From positions 1 through 29,733 of IMG/VR virus record IMGVR_UViG_3300048589_000267: 29,733 nucleotides of DNA. One strand, written 5' to 3'. Position 1 is the first letter of the stretch. Each line of letters begins with the position of its first letter. Source of the stretch: a virus. A program made the translations under genes and the position numbers. The notes under the pieces are model-generated. The model worked only from the letters and a program-made list of their open reading frames with translations, was not told the DNA's origin and searched no databases. This document shows positions 23,508-29,733 of the stretch, piece after piece.

Positions 23508-24536
23508 TTATCCGGTGCGACGTCGTGCGTTGGCCCGCGCCCGGTCCGCTCCCACGATCCGCGTCTGCGCGCCCCACTCAGTGTCGTACGATTCGGCAAA
23601 GTCCTGCAGATCGACCTCGCCGGCCTTCCACGCTTCATAGCCCGGGTTGCCCAGCGTGGCCCGCTGCACGGATTCCGGCTGACGTTCCAGCCACGCGGCG
23701 CCCGATTCGATCTCCTGAATCCCGATGCCGCTTTTCAATACGGGGATCATTCTTCCCCGACAGTTCGCGTGAAACGGCACATTCGCATCGACTGGATAAA
23801 TAGTGCCATGGAGCGCCACACAGGCCCGGCATGTCTTCGCGTCCATCACCTCGACGCGCATCTTCCCGGAGAGCCGATGGCTGTTCTCGCGATACGACTG
23901 ATCGGCCGCGCGACGCTGCACCCCGAACGTCGATTCGCGGGTCACCATCAGGGCCCGGCGCTCGGCCATGCCGGTTTCCTTCGCCAGCTCACGGCCCAGA
24001 TCCCCGACATTGACATTGTCCGCCACGGCCCGCTCGATGACCTGTTCGATCGTCTGGCTGGTTTCGGGGCCAAATCGCTGCAACCACCGGTTCAGCGGCG
24101 TTCCGTCGGCCAACGTGGTGATCAGCTCCTGCACGGCCGTTTCATCGAGCCGGCTCCACGAGCGCGCCAGGTCGATCCGATCCTTGAGGGTGAAGCCCTG
24201 CGCGGTCGCCATGTCTTCCGCCGCCTTGAGCGCCGCCGCGACCGCGTCCCGCCGCGCCTTCATCAGGGTTGGCTCAATGGCGATGCCGGCACGCGTCAAC
24301 GTCTGCTCGATCTGGGTGAGCAGTTCGGCCCGCGACGCCAGCGAAAGCGCGTTCGACGTCACGGCGGCCGTTGGATCGCCCAGCGCCGCAATGAGCGCGT
24401 CAACCTGTTCCAGGATGCGGAGCCGTGCCCGCCCGAACACCAGCAGGGCGCGCCGCATCGCGACCGCATCGATGGCGTCGAGGTCACGGCGCAACTGGTC
24501 GGCGAGTTCGAGCGGGTCAGGCGTCGGCACGCTCAT
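23508..24536 (-). CDS. Minor head morphogenesis protein, SPP1 gp7 / Mu gpF type (342 aa)
   Basis: Portal-associated minor head protein thought to enter the capsid and help DNA handling. The N-terminal 200 residues are helical (LARSWSRLDETAVQELITT). The C-terminal domain is diagnostic: RRALMVTRESTFGVQRRAA followed by a DAKTCRACVALHGTIYPVD motif and PFHANCRGRMIPV, the Cys/His pattern (C-x2-C...H-x2-NCRG) of the MuF domain. It lies downstream of the portal, as usual, but one extra gene separates them. No fused toxin domain is seen after the MuF core. Confidence 0.88.
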   Translation of the reverse strand: MSVPTPDPLELADQLRRDLDAIDAVAMRRALLVFGRARLRILEQVDALIAALGDPTAAVTSNALSLASRAELLTQIEQTLTRAGIAIEPTLMKARRDAVAAALKAAEDMATAQGFTLKDRIDLARSWSRLDETAVQELITTLADGTPLNRWLQRFGPETSQTIEQVIERAVADNVNVGDLGRELAKETGMAERRALMVTRESTFGVQRRAADQSYRENSHRLSGKMRVEVMDAKTCRACVALHGTIYPVDANVPFHANCRGRMIPVLKSGIGIQEIESGAAWLERQPESVQRATLGNPGYEAWKAGEVDLQDFAESYDTEWGAQTRIVGADRARANARRRTG

Positions 24537-24539
24537 CGT

Positions 24540-25268
24540 CTAGGCCGGGTTCAGGGCAATCATCATTGCTGTGAGCGAGTACGTAGGAGCCGCGGTATAC
24601 ACCACGGTCCGCGTTCCGGTGGCTCCCGATGAGGCGAGCGCCTCAGTCCAAACTGCAAGCTCATTGGTACTGTCAACGCCCCCTGACCACGTAGGCTCGG
24701 CAGCGTTGCAGGTGTGGCCGGTAGGCGCATTCCCCGCCGCACCATAGGAGCACACCACAAGCAATGTTCCATCGGCGTCTGGACTAATTGAGTCGAGTTC
24801 AACAGACTTTGACGGCGCAGAGCCTCCCGCTTGTGACTCGTAGGCTCCCCAGGTGTTGATTGGATTCCCGTTGTCGACACCTGAGAACCGCATGATGTGC
24901 GAGATGGGAGGCGCCCAACTCGGATCAGCCGCGATAGGCGATGACTCGTCGCCGGTGGCGATGCGGTATTGCAGGCTCCACCAGTTCCATTCACCGCCGT
25001 ACTGCTCAACGACGGTGAAGCCGTCAATCGTTTCCGGCGTGTCGTTTTCCCAACCGACGAACGCAAGCAACAGGTCGCCCGCCTGAATATCGTTCGGCAG
25101 CGTCCATTCGCCTGGATAGGACGACGAACTGTGAGCGACTGATTCGAGCACAATTTCGCCACCCGGTGGCTCGGCCGCAACGGCAACCTTTCCCGCCAGC
25201 GCAAACGCACCACCGGGTGAATCGGTTGCGATGATGCTCTTTCTTCGTTTGCTCAACAGCTGATACAT
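24540..25268 (-). CDS. Beta-rich virion accessory protein between portal and minor head protein (242 aa)
   Basis: A 242-residue protein with a short basic start (MYQLLSKRRKSI), then an all-beta region with many Trp, Ser and Gly (YPGEWTLPNDIQAGDLLLA, VVEQYGGEWNWWSLQYRIA) and strands that resemble surface-exposed jelly-roll or Ig-like modules of phage tails and head fibres. The ending (YSLTAMMIALNPA) matches such a domain closing. It sits between portal and MuF genes, which are normally adjacent, and its GC looks lower than theirs. A head-surface adhesin or decoration role is inferred; no catalytic motif is seen. Confidence 0.6.
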   Translation of the reverse strand: MYQLLSKRRKSIIATDSPGGAFALAGKVAVAAEPPGGEIVLESVAHSSSSYPGEWTLPNDIQAGDLLLAFVGWENDTPETIDGFTVVEQYGGEWNWWSLQYRIATGDESSPIAADPSWAPPISHIMRFSGVDNGNPINTWGAYESQAGGSAPSKSVELDSISPDADGTLLVVCSYGAAGNAPTGHTCNAAEPTWSGGVDSTNELAVWTEALASSGATGTRTVVYTAAPTYSLTAMMIALNPA

Positions 25269-25279
25269 CCTCAGTTCCC

Positions 25280-26821
25280 CTACCCTGCGACCGATCCCGC
25301 GAAGAACTGGCGGGAGGCCCGATCCGCTTCCGTGTCGGCGGCCTCCCGGGATTCGTTGAATTGCGCGGTCACGGCCGCTTCGTCGAGTCCAATGCGCCGC
25401 AATCCCTCCCGTGTCTGTAGTCGCTCAATGGCCGCCGCCTGCGCGATCTTCTGGTCGAACGATTCCGGGATCAGGGTGCGCGGCGTGAGATTGAACGCGA
25501 GCTCGCCCCGGTCGTAGGAGTCCGGGGTAAAGGCGTCGAACTTGCGTTGCTGGTCCGTCAGGGTGCGCCGATCCCAAATGCCGTCCCGCAGACATTGCGC
25601 GGCCATGCTGATGCACATCTGACCGAGCTTGATCAGCCCGGCGTCGTAGTTGGCCGCCGCCTCGTCAAGCTTGTGCTGCACGTCCTGCACCAACGGCACC
25701 GCGCCCGGGCCGGTCACCTGGCTCATGTCGAGCAGCTTGGACGACAGGGTGATCTCCGGAAGGTCCTCTTCGATCTCGGTGAGCAATCGGTCGCGGTGCG
25801 GGACGGCCTCGCCGAGCCCCATGTTTTCGATCAGGCGTGCCACGCTCACGGGCGGCTTGGCCCCCATGACCTTGATGCCGTCGCGCCGGCGCGCCATGTC
25901 TTCGGACGTGATCTCCTCATCGATCCGGCCGCGCCGCGTTGCATTACTGGCGGTGAGCGCCGTGTTGAACGCGCCCGGATCATCGGTGCCGATGATGATG
26001 TGCTGCTTGGTGAACCGCAGGATGTAATCGTCGATCTCGGAGACGATGCCGTTGAGCTCATCGATCTTGTTCATCACGCCGGCGAACGCGGGCGCGCCGT
26101 GCTGGGTGCCGACGTTCTGATGCTGCACGAGAATGGCCGGCACGAATCCCCAGAGGTTTTCCACCGTCGCCGGCTGCCCGTCGTACCCGTGCGGCTTGCC
26201 GTCGAGCAACGTGGTGATGCGCCACTTGTCAACCATCTTGCCCCACCGGTACGGGCGACCCTCCGAGGTCACCATCGGAATCTCGACCTGGTAGTAGGTG
26301 ACGTCGCCGGTGTCGTTCCAGGCAACGTCGGTCAGGTAACGCGGGTGCGTCAGCTTCGGATAGACCTTTTGGCGTTCAGGATCGCTCACGACCTCGGCGA
26401 AGACGTCGCCCAGCATGGCGCCGGTGCGCACGTAGAGCCCAAGGTCGAAGCCGACCGCTCCCCATTGGAATGCCTGCTGGACGGCCAGCCGGACCCGCTC
26501 GTCGGTGTCGTCGGCATACGGGATGCGATTCGGTTTGCCGGCCGTTGGCAGCCCGTCTTCGCTCATGGCGCCGGGCGTGACGCGGCCCGCATACCAGTCG
26601 ACGACACGCCGCACCGGGTTGTGAATCGGGCGAATGGTCACCGGCAATCCCGTGCGGGTATCCCGGTATTGGCCGGATCGCGCGTACATCGTGTTCGCGT
26701 AGTACGACTCATAGAGCCGGTACGTCTCGGGAATCGGAGCGAAGTCCGATCCTTCGGTGTCGGCCGAATGGTCGGCAACGAGAATGCCGCGGCCGATCGC
26801 CTGAAGCGTGGTGAACATCAT
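25280..26821 (-). CDS. Portal protein (513 aa)
   Basis: Dodecameric portal through which DNA is packaged. It follows the large terminase (with a 49-residue peptide between) and precedes head genes. Length and features fit the SPP1 gp6/HK97 portal group: an N-terminal YESYYANTMYARSGQYRDT clip/wing region, the RRVVDWYAGRV motif, a long stem-like helix (MNKIDELNGIVSEIDDYIL) and an acidic Thr-rich C-terminus. ATG 26821 is chosen for its ATGA overlap with the peptide and AAGGGG upstream; ATG 26818 is an equal alternative. The ~75 upstream residues of the open frame are shadow sequence. Confidence 0.85.
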   Translation of the reverse strand: MMFTTLQAIGRGILVADHSADTEGSDFAPIPETYRLYESYYANTMYARSGQYRDTRTGLPVTIRPIHNPVRRVVDWYAGRVTPGAMSEDGLPTAGKPNRIPYADDTDERVRLAVQQAFQWGAVGFDLGLYVRTGAMLGDVFAEVVSDPERQKVYPKLTHPRYLTDVAWNDTGDVTYYQVEIPMVTSEGRPYRWGKMVDKWRITTLLDGKPHGYDGQPATVENLWGFVPAILVQHQNVGTQHGAPAFAGVMNKIDELNGIVSEIDDYILRFTKQHIIIGTDDPGAFNTALTASNATRRGRIDEEITSEDMARRRDGIKVMGAKPPVSVARLIENMGLGEAVPHRDRLLTEIEEDLPEITLSSKLLDMSQVTGPGAVPLVQDVQHKLDEAAANYDAGLIKLGQMCISMAAQCLRDGIWDRRTLTDQQRKFDAFTPDSYDRGELAFNLTPRTLIPESFDQKIAQAAAIERLQTREGLRRIGLDEAAVTAQFNESREAADTEADRASRQFFAGSVAG

Positions 26822-26967
26822 CGAACCCCTTGCGCGATCAGATCGCCGATCACGGCCAGCCCCACGACCACGGCCACCAGCACCAGCACGGCGGCGGCGA
26901 TGCCGATCGCGACGGCAAACGCGCCGGCGGCGGCTTCCACGAACCGGCTGACTCGCGAACGGTCCAT
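26818..26967 (-). CDS. 49-residue single-helix membrane peptide between terminase and portal
   Basis: A short frame starting MDRSRVSRFVEAAAGAF, followed by one very hydrophobic span of about 25 residues (AVLVLVAVVVGLAVIGDLI) and a short end AQGVR. It overlaps the terminase stop by TGATG and the portal start by ATGA, so it is fitted exactly into the operon. The overlaps and the continuous hydrophobic helix make it a likely gene, although it is too short for most gene finders. Function unknown: membrane-tethered packaging accessory, superinfection exclusion or a lysis modulator are all possible. Confidence 0.6.
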   Translation of the reverse strand: MDRSRVSRFVEAAAGAFAVAIGIAAAVLVLVAVVVGLAVIGDLIAQGVR

Positions 26968-28385
26968 CACTGGTAGCCTCCAAATGCGTCGGCAAAGAAG
27001 TCGCTGATGTTGTCGGAGAAGGACGGGCCACGATCGATGTTGGCAAACGCCAGCATCAGGGCTTCCGCCCGATCAGGCGACTTCAGCCCACGCTTTTTCA
27101 TGTCCTCTTTTTTCTCGATCAGTGGATAGGTGTGTCGGGAATCGAACGAATACTTCACGCTCGAACACTGCCCGATGGTGGTTTCATCCGTGACGCCGTG
27201 GATCTCGTTGTTGTGGAAGAGTTCGCGTAGCTCCCACCAGAGCTCATGCCGCAGGTTCGGCCACTTTTCCGGGTCGCTCGCTGCGGAACCAACATTGACA
27301 TCGACAACCTCATAGCCAAGTTCGCGCAACCGATCGGCCACGCCGGCGCCGAGACCAATCGCGTCCACCTTGATCTTCCCGACCTCGTAGGGTTCCAGCA
27401 CCGATCGAATGCGCCCGACGCTTTGCATGAGGTCATAGCCGTGCCAGGCGTCGAATCCAAGCACGTCGGCGCCACGCCGGAGATAGATGCAGGTTTCATC
27501 GTCGCCACTCCGGGCGACGTCGATGCCCGCCTCGACCGGACCGGCATCAGGGTCGGTGTTCACCTGATCGATCCGGGCGGCGCTCGCTTCCACCCAGCCA
27601 AGGGCGATCAGGGTATCAACGCCAGTCTTCGGAAACTGCGCATGAACACGGGATTGCACATAGGCAGAATCGGGGCCGAACTTCGTGACCGCATCGTCAA
27701 TCCACTGTTGCGTAATCAGGTACGGGCGCACCGTTTGCCCCGATTTGATGTTCGGGGTGTCTGACGCCGCGATGGTGATGAGGTTGTAGATGGATCGCGC
27801 AGAATGGAACGCATCGTAGAACGTGCCGCTCGGATTGGTCGGGTTACCGATGAGCAGCATCCGGGCGTTCTCTGAGGTCATGACCGCGTCGAGGGCTTCG
27901 TAGACCGCAGGGGCCACGCCGGCGGCCTCGTCGATGACGACCAGCGGATAGGTCGAGTGGAATCCCTGGAAGCGATCAGGCTCCGTGTCGGCGGCCTTGA
28001 ATCCAAGTGCATACCAGTCGGGAGCAATGTCGTAACGGACATTGAGCGGACGTCCGAGCAGCGAACGCCGCTTTGCCGCCGCCGCCGATCTCAGCTCGCG
28101 CCACAGAATGTTTTCCACCTGGTTGTTCGTGGGGGCGGTGGTCAGGACCATTGAGCCGGGGAACGCGTGCAAGAACCACAGGACGATACGGGCCGAGAGA
28201 AACGACTTCCCGGAGCCGTGACAACTCTTGACGGCGGTACGGCGATTATCGCGCACGCTTTCGGCAATCTCGATTTGCTTCGCCCACAGATCGGCTCCGA
28301 GGAACGACGTGATCCAGCCAGCCGGATCACGCTGCATGCGCTGGAAACCGGCTTTGGCCGGTGCGTCAAGCGTTGCCGTCGCCAT
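26967..28385 (-). CDS. terL: Terminase large subunit (472 aa)
   Basis: Packaging motor and DNA-cutting nuclease. From ATG 28385 the ATPase domain has Walker A SCHGSGKS (54-61), Walker B VVIDEA (149-154) and a LLIGNPTNPSGTFYD coupling motif. The C-terminal RNase H-like nuclease has GIDVARSGDDE (D289), then KVDAIGLGAGVADRL, then KSPDRAEALMLA, matching the three acidic catalytic groups. ATG 28385 behind GGGAGCGGG gives a 20-base overlap with the small subunit; a start at 28409 is possible but adds little. It is translationally coupled to its partner and is followed by the 49-residue peptide. Confidence 0.95.
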   Translation of the reverse strand: MATATLDAPAKAGFQRMQRDPAGWITSFLGADLWAKQIEIAESVRDNRRTAVKSCHGSGKSFLSARIVLWFLHAFPGSMVLTTAPTNNQVENILWRELRSAAAAKRRSLLGRPLNVRYDIAPDWYALGFKAADTEPDRFQGFHSTYPLVVIDEAAGVAPAVYEALDAVMTSENARMLLIGNPTNPSGTFYDAFHSARSIYNLITIAASDTPNIKSGQTVRPYLITQQWIDDAVTKFGPDSAYVQSRVHAQFPKTGVDTLIALGWVEASAARIDQVNTDPDAGPVEAGIDVARSGDDETCIYLRRGADVLGFDAWHGYDLMQSVGRIRSVLEPYEVGKIKVDAIGLGAGVADRLRELGYEVVDVNVGSAASDPEKWPNLRHELWWELRELFHNNEIHGVTDETTIGQCSSVKYSFDSRHTYPLIEKKEDMKKRGLKSPDRAEALMLAFANIDRGPSFSDNISDFFADAFGGYQ

Positions 28386-28848
28386 CGCCCGCTCCCGTAC
28401 CGAACTCACGCAACGCCTGCATGAACGATTCCGCTGCGTTCAGTTCCAGGTTGTCCGTAAAGAGCTTGTGATGCTTGCCGATCAGTTCCAGCGCGTCGAC
28501 CTTCGAGCGCATGTCCATCTTGAATCGCGCCGGGTTCCCCTCATCATCCCAATCGAGAATGACCAGAAACTCTCGCCATTCCGCCATCGCAATATCGGCG
28601 AGTTCGTTGAGCACGGCTTTGGCCGGGACGGCCGCGGCATCGAGTTCTTCGCGGATACGCGCGGAGACTTTAGGGTCTTTCAGGAGATCCGTCGCCTGGG
28701 CATGGGCCGATTTGGGGCTGTAGCCGGCCTCGATGGCCGACTTTGTGCCGTGGAATGGACGAAACCCGTCCGGGCCCTTCTTCCCGCCCAGGTAGAAAGA
28801 CACAAACATTTCTCGTTGCGCTGTCAGTCGCCCGGTTCCCGCCATCAT
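28366..28848 (-). CDS. terS: Terminase small subunit (160 aa)
   Basis: DNA-recognition subunit of the packaging terminase. The segment GTKSAIEAGYSPKSAHAQA followed by DLLKDPKVSARIREEL is the characteristic helix-turn-helix of the terminase_2 family, and the remainder is helical with an acidic end. It overlaps the large subunit. Two GTG and two ATG codons occur in tandem at the start (28854-28845); ATG 28848 is chosen but no clear ribosome site distinguishes them. A cos or pac site is not identifiable by eye. Confidence 0.9.
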   Translation of the reverse strand: MMAGTGRLTAQREMFVSFYLGGKKGPDGFRPFHGTKSAIEAGYSPKSAHAQATDLLKDPKVSARIREELDAAAVPAKAVLNELADIAMAEWREFLVILDWDDEGNPARFKMDMRSKVDALELIGKHHKLFTDNLELNAAESFMQALREFGTGAGDGDGNA

Positions 28849-28939
28849 CACCACGCAGAAAAGCCGCCAGCGAACGCCCGCACGGGCAATCCACTGACGG
28901 CCTCAGTCCACCGTCCTCAGTTGTTGTTGACAGTATAGA

Positions 28940-29152
28940 TCATGCCGCCCGGGTCCGCTGGGCGAATCGCAGCCAGCCACCGACGAACGTTCGGGACCCG
29001 CCGCACGGACAGGTAATCTCGAAGTCGCGACCGATCGGCCGCACCGACGCGCCCACATCGATCCAGATGATCAGCGTCGCCCGGCCGGCATCGTCGCGGG
29101 CGATCTCGCCGAGCGCACACCGGCAGTGCACACATCGCCAGGCACGAACCAT
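28940..29152 (-). CDS. Com-like zinc-ribbon protein (70 aa)
   Basis: Small protein with a probable zinc ribbon: C7-x2-C10 near the N-terminus (WRCVHCRCALGE) and C48-P-C50 (ITCPCGGSRTFVGG) near the C-terminus, like Mu Com and related small phage regulators. It starts at ATG 29152 with AAGGGGGCAGGG upstream, after the nested hairpin at 29175-29216. Com in Mu activates translation of mom, a DNA-modification gene; whether this protein has an RNA target here is unknown. Its place at the head of the packaging genes would suit a late regulator. Confidence 0.65.
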   Translation of the reverse strand: MVRAWRCVHCRCALGEIARDDAGRATLIIWIDVGASVRPIGRDFEITCPCGGSRTFVGGWLRFAQRTRAA

Positions 29153-29174
29153 CCCTGCCCCCTTAAACCAGCAA

Positions 29175-29216
29175 CGCCGGAGGCCAGGACCGTCACGGTC
29201 AATGGAACCTCCGGCG
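29175..29216 (-). terminator. Nested hairpin between small genes, terminator-like
   Basis: A 9-bp outer stem (CGCCGGAGG / CCTCCGGCG) encloses a second hairpin, GACCG-TGA-CGGTC (29188-29200). It lies between the stop at 29257 and the start at 29152. A TTTAAGGG follows about 7 bases later, so intrinsic termination is weak. It may instead fold the leader of the zinc-ribbon gene. Confidence 0.45.
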
Positions 29217-29256
29217 AGGGTACGCCGTCTGCGTTATCGCGTCCCAGTATAACAGA

Positions 29257-29535
29257 TCAGGTGTTCGGGTTGGGATCGTCCTCGTACAGCTCGCGGATCA
29301 ATTGCTCGGACGGCACACCCGGCTTCAGGTGCTTCAGGACGCCCCGCGCCTTGCGCCATTCCCACGGCCCGTCTGTGCGCGGCACAATCTCGTACCCCGC
29401 CTCATGCAGCGCGGCAAGGATCGCGTCGGCGGCATCGCCGTGATAGCGATCAAGCTCGGGCTCCGTCCACTCGTGCTCATACGCCACACGATGCGCCTTA
29501 AGGGACGCCCGCGCAATCACGTCGCGCTCACGCAT
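29257..29535 (-). CDS. Small hypothetical phage protein (92 aa)
   Basis: Unrecognised 92-residue protein, mainly helical: MRERDVIARASLKAHRVAY, then WTEPELDRYHGDAADAILA, then WEWRKARGVLKHLKPG and an acidic tail. No cysteines and no membrane segment. AGGAGG seven bases before ATG 29535 is an excellent ribosome site, and the start overlaps the end of the preceding gene by eight bases. It belongs to the block of small genes that precede the packaging genes. Confidence 0.65.
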   Translation of the reverse strand: MRERDVIARASLKAHRVAYEHEWTEPELDRYHGDAADAILAALHEAGYEIVPRTDGPWEWRKARGVLKHLKPGVPSEQLIRELYEDDPNPNT

Positions 29536-29733
29536 TGCCCGCCTCCTTCAGCATGGCGGCGATCCTGGCATCCATCACCAGCCATGCAGCGGTGTACCCG
29601 GCACTACGCTCGGGGTCATCACAGTGCGGGAAATCATCCTCCAACCACTCCCGCAACTCCCGCAGCCCCGCGTTCCGGGCATCGGCGTGCAGGGCTTCGA
29701 CACGAGCGCGGGCGGCGTGGAACGTGCCGTCTA
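29528..29733 (-). CDS. Small hypothetical protein, N-terminus cut by right edge
   Basis: An open frame enters from the right edge and ends at TGA 29528-29530, overlapping the next start. About 67 residues are visible, with a helical, acidic pattern (RVEALHADARNAGLRELRE, then WLEDDFPHCDDPERSAGYT, ending IAAMLKEAGNA). No start codon that would make it shorter is convincing, so the gene probably begins outside the window. It resembles the small helical proteins that precede phage packaging genes; function unknown. Confidence 0.6.
   Translation of the reverse strand, partial: DGTFHAARARVEALHADARNAGLRELREWLEDDFPHCDDPERSAGYTAAWLVMDARIAAMLKEAGNA

Noticed and set aside
25547-27007. Plus-strand open frame of 486 codons opposite the portal gene
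   Set aside because: Shadow of the portal coding sequence; composition is His/Arg/Val-rich and has no motif. The same holds for similar long plus-strand frames at 5439-6485, 16450-17823, 20210-21496 and 21463-22863.
28927-28945. Plus-strand TTGACA as a promoter
   Set aside because: No -10 box at the right distance; TATAGA follows after only three bases and the direction is antisense to all local genes.
1-29733. CRISPR array, insertion sequence, rRNA or contractile-tail sheath gene
   Set aside because: No regularly spaced repeats, transposase, rRNA or sheath-like gene was found by eye in either strand.

Overview
This window is the structural half of a temperate siphophage or prophage. Overall GC is high, Shine-Dalgarno sites are strong, and neighbouring genes overlap by ATGA or TGATG. 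A Chloroflexota-like host (Thermomicrobia or a relative) is a plausible guess from the style of the endolysin and of the methyltransferase-nuclease fusion. That is inference, and another high-GC, single-membrane lineage is possible.

Layout. Almost everything from the right edge down to about 4.9 kb is one leftward (minus-strand) late operon: two small hypothetical genes (the first cut by the right edge), a zinc-ribbon protein, small and large terminase, a 49-residue membrane peptide, portal, a beta-rich accessory virion protein, an SPP1 gp7/Mu F-type minor head protein and four small genes. A strong intrinsic terminator follows. Then come scaffold, decoration protein, major capsid, a run of head-tail connector and tail-completion genes, tail tube, tail-assembly chaperones G and G-T (joined by a -1 frameshift signal), a 1031-residue tape measure, two large tail-tip proteins and a fibre-like protein. 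The lysis block follows: several membrane proteins, a two-domain endolysin, a 24-residue membrane peptide and a holin-like protein. No sheath gene is seen, so the virion should have a long non-contractile tail.

One gene breaks the collinear tail order. A plus-strand gene for an exported protein or lipoprotein (15465-16016) sits between the G-T chaperone and the tape measure. This is a classic position for a moron (lysogenic conversion) gene.

The left 4.8 kb is an accessory and integration region. It holds an AAA+ ATPase behind a perfect operator-like dyad, a 79-residue protein with its own terminator, and a beta-class DNA methyltransferase fused to a PD-(D/E)XK (Mrr-like) nuclease domain. 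The methyltransferase has its own promoter and is bracketed by two near-identical TCGAATTCGA palindromes. Further left are a chain of hairpins that could be a structured RNA, a degenerate initiator-type tRNA(CAT), and a convergent large serine integrase cut by the left edge. Repressor, replication genes and attachment sites are not seen and probably lie outside the window.
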